This document shows positions 1 to 13,288 of a stretch of DNA of 64,000 bases, one piece after another. The notes under the pieces are model-generated. The model was not told the DNA's origin. It made no database searches and saw nothing but the letters and a program-made list of their open reading frames with translations. The stretch covers positions 45,151,342-45,215,341 of the forward strand of contig OX104124.1 of the NCBI GenBank assembly GCA_944474755.1, given 5' to 3'. Made by a program: the position numbers and the translations under genes. The stretch comes from Limnoperna fortunei (taxonomy: Eukaryota > Mollusca > Bivalvia > Mytilida > Modiolidae). The stretch's first letter is position 1; the number at the start of each line of letters is the position of its first letter.

Positions 1-482
1 ATGAAAGCAGAAAATAACATGATGAATGACTGACAATAATAGTTCCACAATGTAAAAACAAACTACTGATAATAATAGTTCCATAAGGTTAACAAACTAC
101 TGACAATAATAGTTTCACCATATAAATAAACTACTGACAATACTAGTTCCACAATGTAAACAGACTACTAACAATAATAGTTCCAGAATATGAGTAGACT
201 ACTGACAATACTAGTTCCAGAATATGAGTAGGCTACTGACAATACTAGTTCCAGAATATGAGTAGACTACTGACAATACTAGTTCCAGAATATGAGTAGG
301 CTACTGACAATACTAGTTCCAGAATATGAGTAGACTACTGACAGTACTAGTTCCAGAAAGTAAACAAACTACTGACAGTTATAGTCTCACAACGTGAATA
401 AAATAAACTACTCTAAATAAACTACTGACTGGTAATAATTCCTATATGTAAATAAACTATTGACAATAACAGTTTTAAAATA
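1..482. repeat. 34-bp satellite, array 1
   Basis: Tandem repeat with core actactgacaatactagttc. The period is 34 bp in the cleanest part (about 180-350) and decays on both sides. The same satellite recurs at 4,795-4,880 and 24,606-25,275. In the complete peptide gene B it lies inside intron 1, so this array is probably intron 1 of peptide gene A. Confidence 0.9.
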
Positions 483-784
483 GGAATAAACGGCTTACAA
501 AAGTTTATATTATGGACTAGGTGTAAGAGGAATAGTAATTTATTTCTCGAGGTGCATTTATTGCTTTGAGGCGAAGACGAGGGCAATTGTTTTATGACAT
601 TAGGAAATACATGTCTTTTTCACAAATATCTAGTATGTAAGTGTGTACACGAAAATGATCACAGATTATAAACTTACTATTATGAAAAATATTCCGACTG
701 TACCAAAGCAGTTAATATGGCAAACACGAAAAACTGCATACCAAATATAATTTTCCACATCAGCGTTTTAAAATGCGGTGAAAT

Positions 785-1195
785 CCATATTATTGTCTTA
801 CCTGTAGATAAACAGGAAATACCTTTAATTTTCCTACCATTAAATAAACAGGAAATCCCTTTAAGTTCCTACCTTTAGAAAAACAGCAAATCCCCTTAAC
901 TTTCCTACCTTTAGATAAATAGAAAACAACTTTAATTTTTCTACATTTTTTCAAACAAAATACCTTTATTTAGACATTAAACACCTATTACTTTCATAAC
1001 TTTAGAAAAAACACAAAATCCCTATAATTTGTCTACAGTTAGATAAAGAGTAAATCCTTATAACTTTCCTACTTTTGATTAACAGGAAATCCCTTTAATT
1101 TTCCTTACTTTAGATAAACAGGAAATCCCTTTAATGTAAAAGCCTTAAGATGCACAGGAAATCACCATATTGTTTCTACCTTTAGATAAACATAA
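785..1195. repeat. Degenerate 37-bp tandem repeat
   Basis: About ten diverged copies of a unit containing tagataaacaggaaatccct followed by a T-rich stretch. It lies just upstream of exon 2 of peptide gene A, in its presumed intron 1. It is not seen at the corresponding place in gene B. Confidence 0.75.
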
Positions 1196-1416
1196 CAGCT
1201 GCTTGATTCTTGTAAACTTGTAGTCGTCATGGATGTAGCTGAAATATTGTTATCTGAACAAGGATCTATTCAGTGAAACCGCATCTGAACATACACCCTG
1301 AATTAAAAACATGTTGACGAATTAACTGTTGATCGGTGGTGTACAACTACGTCCAATTGGAATATGATGCCAAATGATATGTACAGTGCAGTGGTATTTT
1401 GTTTAAATTTTTGCAG

Positions 1417-2256
1417 GCACAGTGTACAGTGAAACCTGCACTACTGCCAGCGACTGTTCACATACATTGTGTGATAATACCTCCCGACTTGAATGCAACG
1501 CTAATGGTATCTGTGAATGTATATATATTGTAGATGACTTATGTAAGTATTTATTGTATTCGGTTTCTTTGTTTTTCGCTGTTCACCGCCATTCATCAAT
1601 TTTTCAGCAACATCATATATTCTAAACTTGTTATATACTTTCATGTATTCTATATATATTTTATATGAAATAAGTTTTGATATAAAATAATTTAATAAAT
1701 AATTAGTAATAATTCACCTGCAATTTTAATAAACTTCCTTTAATTTCCTATAGAATACTAAATTTAGACTTTTAAATTTAATGTGAATATCGGGTCATAA
1801 TTATGACGTAAAAATAAAAGCAACATTTACATAAATCAATCGTATGTATATTTGTTTACGTAAAAGTCACGTACAAATGAAGGTAAAACTAAATTCTGAA
1901 CACCAAGGAAACTGTTAACAAAATCCACAAATCAAAATCCGAGAAAGATACAAACTTTAGAGCCAACAACGAAAAAATATAGTAACTCAGTTTGGATAAA
2001 TTACCCATGCCTGATGTTATATACATTGCACTATGAACGTATATTGAGGTGTTGGTTGCATCCATACAAATATGTTGCACAAAAATTGTTGTAGTAAAAC
2101 ATATTTCAGCGCTTAATTTCCATACTGTAATGTTTTCTTCAAACAGCTTGTACATCCGTTGACAAGTGTTTGGCACTCACCGATTGGTTCTGTCCAGACT
2201 TTTTACGTCACTGTTACGATGGTAGATGCCGTTGTATCTTCATCCCTGCAAAATAA
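1417..2256 (+). CDS. Small cysteine-rich secreted peptide, gene A (5' partial)
   Basis: Two coding exons are visible: 1,417-1,542 (acceptor ttttgcag, donor gtaagt, phase 1 at both ends) and 2,147-2,256 (acceptor cttcaaacag, ending in TAA at 2,254). The second exon runs on to 2,264, where gtaaaa follows. Together they encode two EB/EGF-like modules of about 36-42 residues, each with six cysteines and the ending C-x-C-I. The paralogue, gene B, has a signal peptide exon about 1.8 kb upstream of exon 2; here that would fall before the window, so the start is missing. The product is probably a small secreted disulfide-rich peptide. Its function cannot be told: a defence, adhesive or signalling role are all possible. 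The exon structure is certain; the family assignment is loose. Confidence 0.75.
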
Positions 2257-3020
2257 ATAGCCAGGTAAAAACGATTTTTCAAAATGTAGTTTTATAAACA
2301 AATACAGATTTAAGAATTTTGTAATAAATAATTAGTTAATCCAGTAACTTTCCTTTAGCTTAATTACATTAATTACATTTTGAGAAGTATGACCGATATT
2401 TGTTTAGTATAATATCCAATGACATAATATATACCCAAGAAGAGGACATTTTTTTATCTTTTGAAGATAGCTTTTATTATTTAGTATGATTGCAATGGCA
2501 AATTCTACAAAGTAATCATTAAAAAATAAAGAGTGATGAAACAATGAAAGTGATTAACAATGATCTTGTTAACATGACAAGTACAAAACATCTCTTGTTT
2601 AATAGGCTGTAAAAGTAAATGCTTGGTAGAAAGGAGGTAGTTTAGGTGACAAAAATCTAGATAGAAATTGTGTCTGTAAAACTCCACCGAAAAACATGCA
2701 AAATACATTTTCCTATGCTGTTAAGTACATGCGCCGATACATGATATGTGCTTATATAACCCATTAGAAATATGTCTAGATGTCAACGTGTTGATCCCAC
2801 AATTCTCTACACTATAAGGCAGCAGTACACTTAACACCCTACATTTATTGTCTCATTTTCTGCATATTAAGGTTTTGCTATTTATTCTTATGTTAAAGCC
2901 TTTTTCGAGTTGTTTTTAATGATTTAATTACTACCGTATGTCCGTACGACCACACAGCATAATTGTATGTTATTAAGAGTACCACCAAATCTGATATAAT
3001 GTCTCATATTTCTTTTACAG

Positions 3021-3180
3021 ATATTGAATGGATTATGAAGAGGATATGCTGAATATGAAAAAAATATGTATTAAAATTTTAATACTGAAACTATGAGCTT
3101 GTATATTCAATTTTCAGCTGGTACAAAGAACAAGCATTGTGACTTTTTCTTAAGCATGTTTTATCACCAAATAAATTGGT
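3021..3180 (+). other. Probable 3' UTR exon of peptide gene A
   Basis: Acceptor tttcttttacag ends at 3,020. No long frame follows, and AATAAA lies at 3,170-3,175. The coding exon has a donor 8 bases after its stop codon, so a non-coding last exon is expected. Gene B has the equivalent acceptor at 8,661. The end point is estimated from the polyadenylation signal. Confidence 0.45.
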
Positions 3181-4053
3181 GATTTGCAATCAATAAGACA
3201 TGTCTACTACAGTGAAAACTGTATATATTGGATCGTACCCAGCTCGTTTTGTTTGTATGCAGCTTGATCTTTTTTGTACTTTTCCAAACATTAAGCATGT
3301 TCCTTATTGACAAATATCTATAGTAATGGACTGGTTGGATAGCTGTATAAAGCTGGTTTAGAGATCGAATAGAAAAGGGGGAAAAGAGATGACTACTGAA
3401 AACGTTTATTTCACCATTTGTATTTATATAGCACAAATCATTTGTCTTCAATGAAACTCAGTTATTCTAGACAAACAAGAAAACAAAGAAGAAAATATAT
3501 CATTTATATATTTTTTTAAAACACGTTCTAACAAACGATTTATTTTACTCCTTCAATTTTTGATATTTATCTACCTAAATAACTTTTTCTGAGCACGAAT
3601 TTTCCTTATGAAGGTAAAACAAAATCTAGGGAGTAGTATAGTCGAAATTACGGGCTTTACGGGACAGATACTTATCTTTATATTGGAGTTTTGAATAATA
3701 CTCTTCTGAAAATGACTCTAATACGTAAATCATAAAAACATTTAAGACAAATGCAGAGATAAACACTGTCGTTATGAATTCATTGTATCGAGCATTTAAA
3801 TCCCTGTTTTACTGCGTTTTAGCAAAACCTAACATGCTTAATTGAATTTTATAATGCTGCCATAGTAAAGCGGTCTTTATGCAAATGTGGAATAAATTTT
3901 AGGTGGATGAATACGACAGCATTTATTATAATAAAAAGTTCAAATTTTCTCGTTGTTTTCTTATTTTTGATTCTAACTGCTTTGGCTTAAACTTTACAAC
4001 GTTTTGTAAGTTGGGCATTACTGTACAATATGATTTTTTTCATTCAATGTTTT
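3181..4053. other. Intergenic region between peptide genes A and B
   Basis: AT-rich sequence in which I find no exon with consistent splice sites, no tandem repeat and no recognisable mobile element. Confidence 0.5.
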
Positions 4054-4290
4054 GGGGCCTCGGTGGTCGAGTGGTTAAAGCATTTCGTATACTAATGATC
4101 ACGTGGTCTGTAAAGACTGAGATTACTGCAGGCAAAGTTCTCGACTCCGTTCTTAGTTATTAATTTTCCAATCGCTATCGGGGGTTTTCTCCTGGTACTG
4201 CGGCCTCCTCCTCCAATAAAAAACGGACACTATGATATAGCTTAAAACTGCTGAAAGTGGCGTTAAACACCATTCAAACAAAAAAAAAAT
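4054..4290 (+). mobile_element. tRNA-derived SINE, family 1
   Basis: The tRNA-like head has an A box (ggtggtcgagtggttaaag). The body contains ttttctcctggtactgcggc, and the 3' tail is ctgaaagtggcgttaaacac followed by cattcaaac and an A-run. Head, body and tail are all present, though the B box is eroded. It lies just upstream of peptide gene B. Confidence 0.85.
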
Positions 4291-4644
4291 AAGTTTTTAA
4301 AGTGGAAGAACTTCCTAAAATTTGTACTGACGAAGAATGTTACCAAAATTTCGAAATGAATATTGAAACCCTATTATTACATTTAAAGGTTCGTGTTTTC
4401 TTAAAATCTTGGTGGTCGCTTTCTTGTCTTTTTTATATTGAGTTCTTAGGGAAAATGGGTACACAAATTTAAACTTTTAAATTAATTTCTTGAATTCTCC
4501 ACTCCTTATCTTACATGGAAACTAAAGTGTCATAAAAGTGGCAAATAAACAACTAATCTGGTACACGATTTTAGAGATAAGATAAAACAAATTGTCGCTC
4601 ATTTTTGTAAGATCTTACAGTCATATTTGCGCTAACTATTCATA

Positions 4645-7600
4645 ATGAATTCACTAACTATTGGAGTTATTTTTGTGGCATTATTTTGTAAGTACGGATT
4701 TTGTAGTCGTTGCTATATAAAAGAAATTACAAATTACAGTTTTCAAATATTGCAAATATACAATGTATATAATACTTTTTACTAAAAATGATAGCAGGAT
4801 ATTATATCATGACTGAACGGACAGACCATAATAGTTCCGAAATGTAAATACACTACTGACAATTGTTGTTCCAAAATGTTGAATCCCACACGGAAATAAA
4901 AATTTCCGTTCCACAAATATCTAGTCAGTAAGTGTATAATACCAAAATGACAACCGATTATAATCTTAATATTCTGACAAATATCCAGTTGGTACCAAAG
5001 GAAAAAGCTATGAAAACAAATTGCAAACCACATATAAGTAGATGATAGTGGTGACAATCTATCTCAAATGTAAATAATTTGTATTCAGCATGTTTTGTTC
5101 AAAGCAAACAGTAACAGTAAAATATCAACAACTGAATATATTCAGGAAATAAGTAGAAAAAGTTGGTTCTACCTCGCTTTCTCTTTTAATGTTTATATAC
5201 ACTGTGTGGTGATCAAACAGTTTTTCGTTTAGTATTAAAAGACGACATGTCGTGTTTTGGTGTCTTTGTCTCTGTTCAACTCCAATACCGAAAGCGACGC
5301 AAATCTTCCTGCCATGATCCACATGTCGTCTGTTGTTTGGTGCTTTCAACTGACTTTAGAATCGTCTTTAAAAATGCGTTTTGATAATTGCGAAACTCCA
5401 GGTAAACTCGTTACAGCTCAGATTGATATTCCTCAAAAGAGAATGACGCTTGCGCGGAAATAGTTTTATTGAGGTCAAATAGTGTTAGTGTTGAAAAATG
5501 TTTTGTAATCTGACCGGTTAATAGGTAAGAACTTGCAAATATAAAAATAGTGAAATGATTATTTTCTTCTTTTATATGAAAAAAATAACCACTAAAAATT
5601 GAACTGATTAATTACAACAATGAAAGGTCCCAACCATCAAAAATGACAAATATTTATGAACAAGAAAAAGTTTGAATGAACGACTGAAAATAACCGATCC
5701 TAAATGACAGGCGTAAATGAACGACCACTTCTGTGAATGTACAACATACATCAACAGTTCCTAACTGTGAAAAAGTGATTGATAACAAGTTTCTTACTGT
5801 GAAAGAACCACCGACAACAATTGTTCCCAACTGCTAATGAACGAATGCTTCTTGTTTATCTAAAATGATGAGTTGGCACCCACTTTAAAGTCAATTGTTA
5901 AAAACACCCAGAAATATTGTAGCTAATAATTATGCATTTGTATCTTTCCTTGATAGTGTTTGGAGCAGGGGCAGACATTATTTGCCTAATACGTGTAATT
6001 ATTTAGTGTAATCATTGTTTGTTTTTTTATGTATATTTATAGAAGCGATGGCGACCATAGTAATGTTATAGCTGTCGATTAAATTACTACAAAGAGGGGG
6101 ATATTATGAATTTACAACGAACCAAAAATAATTAAATAAAGTTTCTCCCTTGGAACAATAAACACGAATACGAGATGCAAGAAAGAACGTATCTCTAAGT
6201 CTGCAAATACGTTAAACAAAAACACAAAAAAATAGTTCTTCCATATCCCCTTTCCTGCTTTTTACGGATACACGCTTATTGATTATTTTGTTAATATGTT
6301 CTTGTCATGAATTTAGCTTAATTTTTTATAGCTGAACAACCACTCCGCAAACGACCTTAGTTGACAACATCTGAACACACACGCTGAATAAATGAATTAT
6401 TTTGAAAAAAGTTGTTTGGGGGTTCGTTAACATATTGTAATATAATTTGCAGGTTCTGCATTCGTAATTTTGTTTCAGACACGGTGTACAATGAAAACTG
6501 CACTGTTACCAGTGACTGCTTTCATACCTTGTGTGATAGTTCGTCGAGACTTGAATGCCACGAGAACGGTACATGTGAATGCATATATATTGTAAATGAT
6601 TTAAGTAAGTATTTATTGTCTTCTTTGTGTGTTTTGTTTAACGCCACTAGAGCATTTTTCAGCTATAACATGGTGTCCAGTTTTTTTATTAAAGTGACAA
6701 GGAGAATTGCCTAGTGAAAACAGAAAGCAAAACTGACAATCGTTGTCAATCAAGGTTAGTGATAATTGTTTTAAACATTTACTTTTCCGTGCTAATATAA
6801 TTCATACATACGCATAACTGGCCTATTTGAAATAATAAGAATATAATATAAAAACAATAATTGATAATTACCTAGCATTTTACTTGATGTTGCAATGCTA
6901 TTTCTGTGACTTAATTTACATTTTTGACTATTAATGTGAATTCAATGTTATATTGATGACGAAAAGGTAAAAATTATATAAATTAAACGTGAATATATTT
7001 TTTGCATGAAATTCAGGTGTAAGCTTAATAATTTCTATATAATTAACATATCTTCTTCTCAGGTATCTACCGCTGTAATGTCGGCGCACTCGTACAACAA
7101 GGTAGCATAAAAACCTGCGCACATTTTTTTGTTTATATTTGAAACTTTAGCATATTGAAATACATTACCGCAGACAGGAAAATTATGGCTCGTGGTTCTA
7201 TATGAATGTAATTGCAAAATACCTAACACTAAGGAAACTGTCAAAAAGACAATCCAGAAATCAATATCTTAGAACCGGCAAACTTTAGAGCCAAAATGTA
7301 GCAACTGCAGCAGAGAAACATGTCAGCTACGTCTTCAGGTAATGTCGAGAATTATATAAAAGCACCCTAAATATCCAAAAGTAATCATTATTTATGAAGA
7401 AGGCTTGATCACCATTTGCTAAGAATAATAAGCTATAAATGACTGACTACCGTAAAATATTTGTTTTTCGATAGACAACACTAACTGAACTTGGACTACT
7501 TTCAGAAACAGTATGACCTAATAATCTTTTGAAAAATAAACGCAAGATTTTTTTAACAAGTACGATAAATTAAAATAGTTTCGCTATTTTAAAGAATTAT

Positions 7601-7912
7601 AAGGATTAAACGGGTATTAAAGGATTTATGGACTTATTAACAAAACAAATTACCTCAAATGCTTATGATAAAACATGTAAACTCTTCGGACTTTTGTTCG
7701 TGAGTAAACTAAGGAGACTGTAAATTAACATATGCAGTGAACAATTATTTTGTTGGTAGTAAAAAATGCAATAATAAATTTTAATACTGTAATGTTTTCT
7801 TCAAACAGCCTGTACATCCAGGGACATGTGTTTAGCAATCACCGACTGGTTCTGTCCAGATAGATTACGCCACTGTTATGATGGCGTCTGCCGATGTATA
7901 TTCCTTCCATAG
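4645..7912 (+). CDS. Small cysteine-rich secreted peptide, gene B (complete)
   Basis: Three exons: 4,645-4,687, 6,479-6,604 and 7,809-7,912 (stop TAG at 7,910). All junctions are phase 1 with GT-AG introns, and the total is 273 nt, or 90 residues. Exon 1 encodes a hydrophobic signal peptide (MNSLTIGVIFVALF). Exons 2 and 3 each encode one six-cysteine EB/EGF-like module, the first from C at ENC to CECI, the second from CTS to CRCI. After cleavage the mature peptide would be about 70 residues with twelve cysteines, presumably six disulfides, and secreted. It parallels gene A, and its fold resembles the first EGF-like exon of the neighbouring EGF-MAM genes. The function is unknown. The consistent phase and the conservation with gene A argue that it is expressed. 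Confidence 0.75.
4795..4885. repeat. 34-bp satellite, short array 2
   Basis: Two to three decayed units (ataatagttccgaaatgtaa and similar) of the satellite seen at 1-482 and 24,606-25,275. It lies in intron 1 of peptide gene B. Confidence 0.6.
4886..6478 (+). other. Intron 1 of peptide gene B (remainder)
   Basis: Contains a degenerate minisatellite-like stretch at about 5,560-5,860 with repeated taaatgaacgac and aactgtgaaa motifs. A block at 5,150-5,460 has an eroded match at 25,400-25,700 in the second unit. That block has an open frame, but the second copy carries indels that break it, so it is not coding. Confidence 0.5.
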
Positions 7913-8661
7913 ATATTGCACGTAAATGTGACAGGTATATACAGAAAGGTGTTTTATAAACGAGTACAACAGTTACCTCGCTTTGGATAGATATTGATAT
8001 AAACTTACGATGTTTCTGACTGAACATTTTTATCTAATAAATCTTAATGTAAATGTAAATGTCTTTCCATTTTGTAATTTAAAACCTTTCACTATTTGAT
8101 CGATATTTGTTTAGTATAATATTCAGTTATAAAATACAAACTTACAGAGCTGGGATTTGTGTTTGATGTCCGGACGTATTATGAAAGAAAATGGCAAATT
8201 CTACATAAATAAAGATAAAATTAAAGATTGCAAAACCATTGAACGTGTTAAGTGCGGATCTTTGTGAGATGAGACGTACAAGGTTTTCCTTGTTTAATAG
8301 ACGGAATTCGTGATAGTATGCTATGTACAAATGTTCAATATAAAGTGGGAGTGAATGTGATTTCTATTTCGAACACATACAATATACATTTTATTCCTGC
8401 GCTTTTTAATATACATTTACGGATAAATGTTTTTGTTAAATAATGTGTTTCTGGGTGCCGTATATAAAACCCACAATCCTCTATACTTTACTTTACCTTC
8501 AGAACAGCAGTGAAATTTCTGCTTATATGTTTTGTTCGATGAAAACCACCTTACAGTTTTGTAAATTCACTACCATGTAATACGTGTATAAAAGCATACA
8601 CACCAACTGCTGTAATTTAGCATACCACCACGTCTGGTACATTCCTGTATTTGTTTTACAG

Positions 8662-8750
8662 AATAGAAGATGATGATTTGCAGAAAATTAAACGAATATA
8701 AACCAAACACTTTCAAACTTTTCAAATAGTGGCATTAACTGAAATGGATT
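8662..8750 (+). other. Probable 3' UTR exon of peptide gene B
   Basis: Acceptor ttgttttacag ends at 8,661, matching the position and style of the gene A acceptor at 3,020. The coding exon ends at a donor (acag|gtatat) at 7,934, just after the stop. No coding frame follows. The 3' end may run into the SINE that starts at 8,751. Confidence 0.4.
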
Positions 8751-8983
8751 TTGTTGTTTGTTTATTTAGTGTTTAATGCCACATGAATTTTTTAGTTATA
8801 TCATGGGGTCCGGTTTCAGGGAGCTGGATTACCCGTGGAATTAGAAAACCCAGGATCTTGTCAATTAAGATTGGAGTCGAGCGAACCCTGCCCCAGTAAG
8901 ACTGGAACCCGTAACCACAGTGTTGACATACCACATGATCAATAATAGACGAACTAACTTAATCACTCAGCCAACGAGGACCA
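8751..8983 (-). mobile_element. tRNA-derived SINE, family 1, minus strand
   Basis: Read on the minus strand, it has the tRNA head (tcgttggctgagtgattaag), a B-box region, the linker cttaattgacaagatcctgg and the tail ending in taaacac with an AAAC-rich end. It is nearly full length and old, with several percent divergence from the copy at 59,237. Confidence 0.85.
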
Positions 8984-11900
8984 AAATGAAATAGAGATTA
9001 TAGAGAAAACTAGTAATTTATAAGATTAAAAGTTGATTTGTCAATTTTACGTCTACAAAGATTGTGTTTAAACCATCTATCTTTAAGAAAAAGAGCGATC
9101 AAGATTGAACGTAAAGAAAAAAGCAAGAAGAATACAAAACCAGACGAAATTTCTATCAAAACTTCGTTTGGGAGACATAATAACACATCTCAACCACAGT
9201 GAAAACTTTATTTTAAATCCTACCCAGCAAGTCTCTGTTTGTTTGCGGAATGACAAACAGAACTGCAGCATGTGATAATTTTTTTCTTTTGCGTTAATTG
9301 TCAAACATCGAACAATGAACAATGTATTTCTTTTTGGGGCTTCGGTTTCTTACTTGTGTGGTGTTATTTTTCTTTGTGTGTGTGTGTGTGTTTCTGCGTG
9401 TGTCTCTTTGTCTCAGTCAGGACTTTATCTGTTTCGCTATTCTGTTGACCAGTCGGTTCTCTTACATTTTACAAACACATTACTGTAAACTACCAACAAT
9501 GACACAAACATTGTTATTATTGTTGGTCTCTCAAAAAGTACGTTCGTTAAATCTATTACATTAAGGACCGTTTGGTCATAATCCCCGTCTATAGAGTATC
9601 TCACACCTTCTAGCTTTACGTTCGTTGTTCTAATTATCTTTAACACCAACTTTGTTATTTTGGCATTCATTTTCACTTTACATCCCTCAGTTTGCAATAT
9701 CTACCTACTGCAATGTTGTTATCGTTCTGATTATGGCGACAAATACGTAAAAATGTAATGTAATATGTGGCATATTGATTCAAGTTAAACCATAATGTAC
9801 CTGTATCATAACAATTTAAATAATAACAGAACTTTGGAAAAGAACCGACGTAAAAGGACGTAAGGCACAGACTTCCTTTAAATCTGACCAAATGTTTTCA
9901 AACAGAGTGACAGTTAGTTTTATTTATTAGGTTTTTATCTCCACTACACTCGTGTTCTCTGTCACATAAAACAGTACCTGTATAAAACTATAAATTTGAG
10001 TTTCTTGTCCGAAAAGTGTCTAATTAGAAGTCACCATGCATGTCGATTAGTGCTGGTAATTGTCATCAATTAACACGTGTTCAGATGAAACACAATATTA
10101 AAACGTATATTTAATTAATTGATCAGTACTTTTTGTACAATATGTAAAAAAAAACACAGTCCCTAAATTAATCTATCCCACACCCCACTTCCACCGCCAA
10201 AACGCAAGCAATCAAACAACAGGTAAAAATTTTTTTTTTCTCATTTCAACAAGATATTTTTATCTTTTATATACTGTAAGGCAACACTTGGGTTTCTAGC
10301 TCAAAAATATAAATTTATTGTGTTTGCTAATTAGGCCTTGGAAACTTTAAACTTTGAAAGAACTATTTAGAAATTTGTCAAGGAAGACTATTACTACCAT
10401 TGAGGAAAGTTAGAATGCTCTTTGAAAGAAAAATTATTTTTGACGGAGTCAAAGGAGGTGTTTGCTCCTGAAAATAACTAAAAAGAAACATTTAGTTATA
10501 CATAGAGTATGAGTCTATTGGTGGCATAAGATAAACCGGAAGAAATACCGAGTCGGCTAATGGAATTACAGAAAGGGTTGCAAGGTGTGGGGTAATCTCC
10601 TTCGACCTATAAGGAATGGTATGAGACAGGACTAGAGTTTAAGCCTCCAAGATATAACAAAGATATATATATATATATATATATATATAGACCTACTTTG
10701 GGAATGAGCTGATTTCCGACCTGGAGTAAAATGTATATGTCAAACAAGCCAATGTTGTTATTATGGATGGAGGTGGGAATAGGTTATTTAAAAATGAAAT
10801 GTAATGGCTCCATGTTTTAACTAAATGGTTTATTGAAAATTACATCGCGTATTAGTCGATTGGTGGCTCAAGAAAGAAATCGCGTATTCGGCCAGACTCG
10901 GTCATTAATTGCATTATTGAAAGAGAGGTATGCTCTTCATTAGCCAAAAAGCCATAGTGTGAGGTAGAAATGGGGATTCTGGCGCTAAGATATAAATGAA
11001 GGATACAGGTGATGTTCTGGCTTAAGTAAGACGAAATCAATTTTCTACCAAATTATGACTATATTTTCCACTGTGAACACAACCTCCGGAGAGGGTAAAA
11101 AACTGAAAGAAAACAAAATAACAAAATACAATGGTGATCCACAATTTACAATATATCATGGACAAATACAATTTATAATTTTAAACACAATAAGGTACTT
11201 CATATTAATCATAATGAAAATGCACGAAAGCTATGAATGTTTAATATAGTTTCATTAAATCCATTGATAAAACAGGTAAGTATTCAGGTAAATAACACCA
11301 TATTAAGTGTGTAACAAGACAAGACCATTTTACACCATCTAATTTATTAAAATAAGAAAGTGGTACTCAAGCAGTGAAAATAACCTTAAGAATTAAAATA
11401 TACCAAATGACAATCATTAAGGTCTGAGAATAACATAACAGACATTAAATGATATTAAAAAACTTACAAAATTTAGAATTAAGATGAAAAAATAGTCTTA
11501 TCCGATTAGCATGTTATCAATAATAACAAGAAAACTGAAAATTCGATCGTCAGTTTGCCTACAGCGAATAACATTACATAAAAAGGTTAATATCTAGGAC
11601 AAAAAACAATTCGTCGAAAATAACCCTTCTACATTGTAACATTGATAAAAAGGGAATTTATTATATCGATAATAAAGTATACATATAAACCTTTTTTACA
11701 CCTGGTACAAAAAATACAACACTACGAGTTATGAGTTCAATTACACAGAGGTCATATGATGAACTGAAATGAAAAATATTTAAAAAATACGTTGACTTGA
11801 ATTAACCGGATAGTTCAAAAATGGAAATATAAAATACTTTAAACTAACGCTTTGGTGCCATGAAGCTGTAAAGATGTATTAAGTCAAAAATATTACAATA

Positions 11901-11990
11901 ACATCTGATGGCGATGATGCAAAGATAGCCAATTGTAGAATTATGAAATAATATGTTATAACGAGAATGCCACTGTGTGATTTGTACTAA
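8984..11990. other. 3-kb gene-free spacer before EGF-MAM copy 1
   Basis: No exon, transposon or long repeat is recognised. It holds a GT-rich patch at about 9,376-9,392 and an (AT)n microsatellite at 10,665-10,689. The corresponding interval of the second unit (27,100-27,720) is only about 0.6 kb, so this is either unit-1-specific insertion or loss from unit 2. Confidence 0.5.
10665..10689. repeat. (AT)n microsatellite
   Basis: About 12 uninterrupted TA dinucleotides. Confidence 0.95.
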
Positions 11991-11999
11991 ATAACTGGC

Positions 12000-12620
12000 G
12001 ATAATTTTTCGGATTCAGAGTCTTCACATACCCATGCCTGTATTACTAGGCGACGGCTGGGCGGATTCCCAGAGTCATCAAAGGACTCATGTCTGTATTA
12101 CTGAGCGGTAACGCGGAAGATTCAAAGAGTCTTCACATGCCCGTGCATGTATAAATGGGCGGTAGCTCGGAAGAGTTCAAAAACTCTCCACAGAGTCATC
12201 ACACACGGCAGCTTGGCAAATTATGAAGCTCTCAAATAACTCATAGCTGTATTACTGGATAGTAGCTCTACAGATTCAAAGAGTTCTCACATGACTCATG
12301 CCTGTACCAGTGGCCGCCCCCTCAAAAGGTTTTTATGAGTTCTTACATGACTCATGACGGTATTACTGGTCAGTAGCTCTACAGATTCAAATAGTTCTAA
12401 AATGACTCGTACCTGTATTACTGGGCGGTATCCCATAGGATTTAAAGAATTCTCACATGAATCATGCCTGTATTACTGAGCTGTACCTCGGAGGATTCAA
12501 AGAGTTCTCAAATGACTCAAGCCAGTATTACTTAGCGGTAACTTATGGTATTTAAAGAGTTATGTCATGACTCATGTCTGTATAACTGGACATTAGCTCT
12601 ACAGATTCAAAAAGATCCTG
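12000..12620. repeat. 55-bp satellite upstream of EGF-MAM copy 1
   Basis: About eleven diverged units of about 55 bp built around catgcctgtattactgggcg and gattcaaagagttctcacat. The same satellite precedes EGF-MAM copy 2 at 27,720-28,460, so it belongs to the duplicated unit. Confidence 0.9.
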
Positions 12621-13288
12621 TACTCCCTGTAATAACATGTGATTTACCCTGATTTAAAATTATTTATTGTCATTATATAAAAAATTGCTGTATAATTCCC
12701 GAAGGAAATTGGAATAAATACATGTAGTTTCTGTTTTTTGTAAGGTCAATTATTTAGCCAATGAACCGGGATATGTATCAAATGAATTTTGTTTCGAAAT
12801 GAACTAACGGTATCAGAGCTGCTGTCCAATATGAAAAAGCTGACGCCAAATGACAACGATGGACGGCAAGTGAAAGCAACATCTTGTTTAGGCCACTATT
12901 TTATGTGAACAAGAACAGATTTTTATTGTTCAAGAGAGATATAAGAAAATTATGTTGACGTCAATAAACATTATATATCTTACTACAACATAAAAAGTAG
13001 TATGTTCCATAAAAGTAGACCAAGATTCTGTTCAAATGTATCAAATGCATAGCTTAAAATGTTATGATGTGTAAAATTAATATGTCTTTACGGATACTGA
13101 TTTATAGCCTTTCTTAAAGATGATTTTTAGTTTATAGAATACTTTCTCGTTGCCGTTAATTTCGCGAACTAAAAAACATAATTTGTGTATTTGCATTTTA
13201 CAAATCCAAAATTAACATTCAATAGATGTTTACAACGCAGAATTGTATACTCTTTATTCTTCATTATGAAATTTAATGAACTCTTACG

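Noticed and set aside
5257..5463. 68-codon + frame in intron 1 of peptide gene B
   Set aside because: The homologous stretch in unit 2 (25,400-25,700) has indels that break the frame, so it is not conserved as protein.
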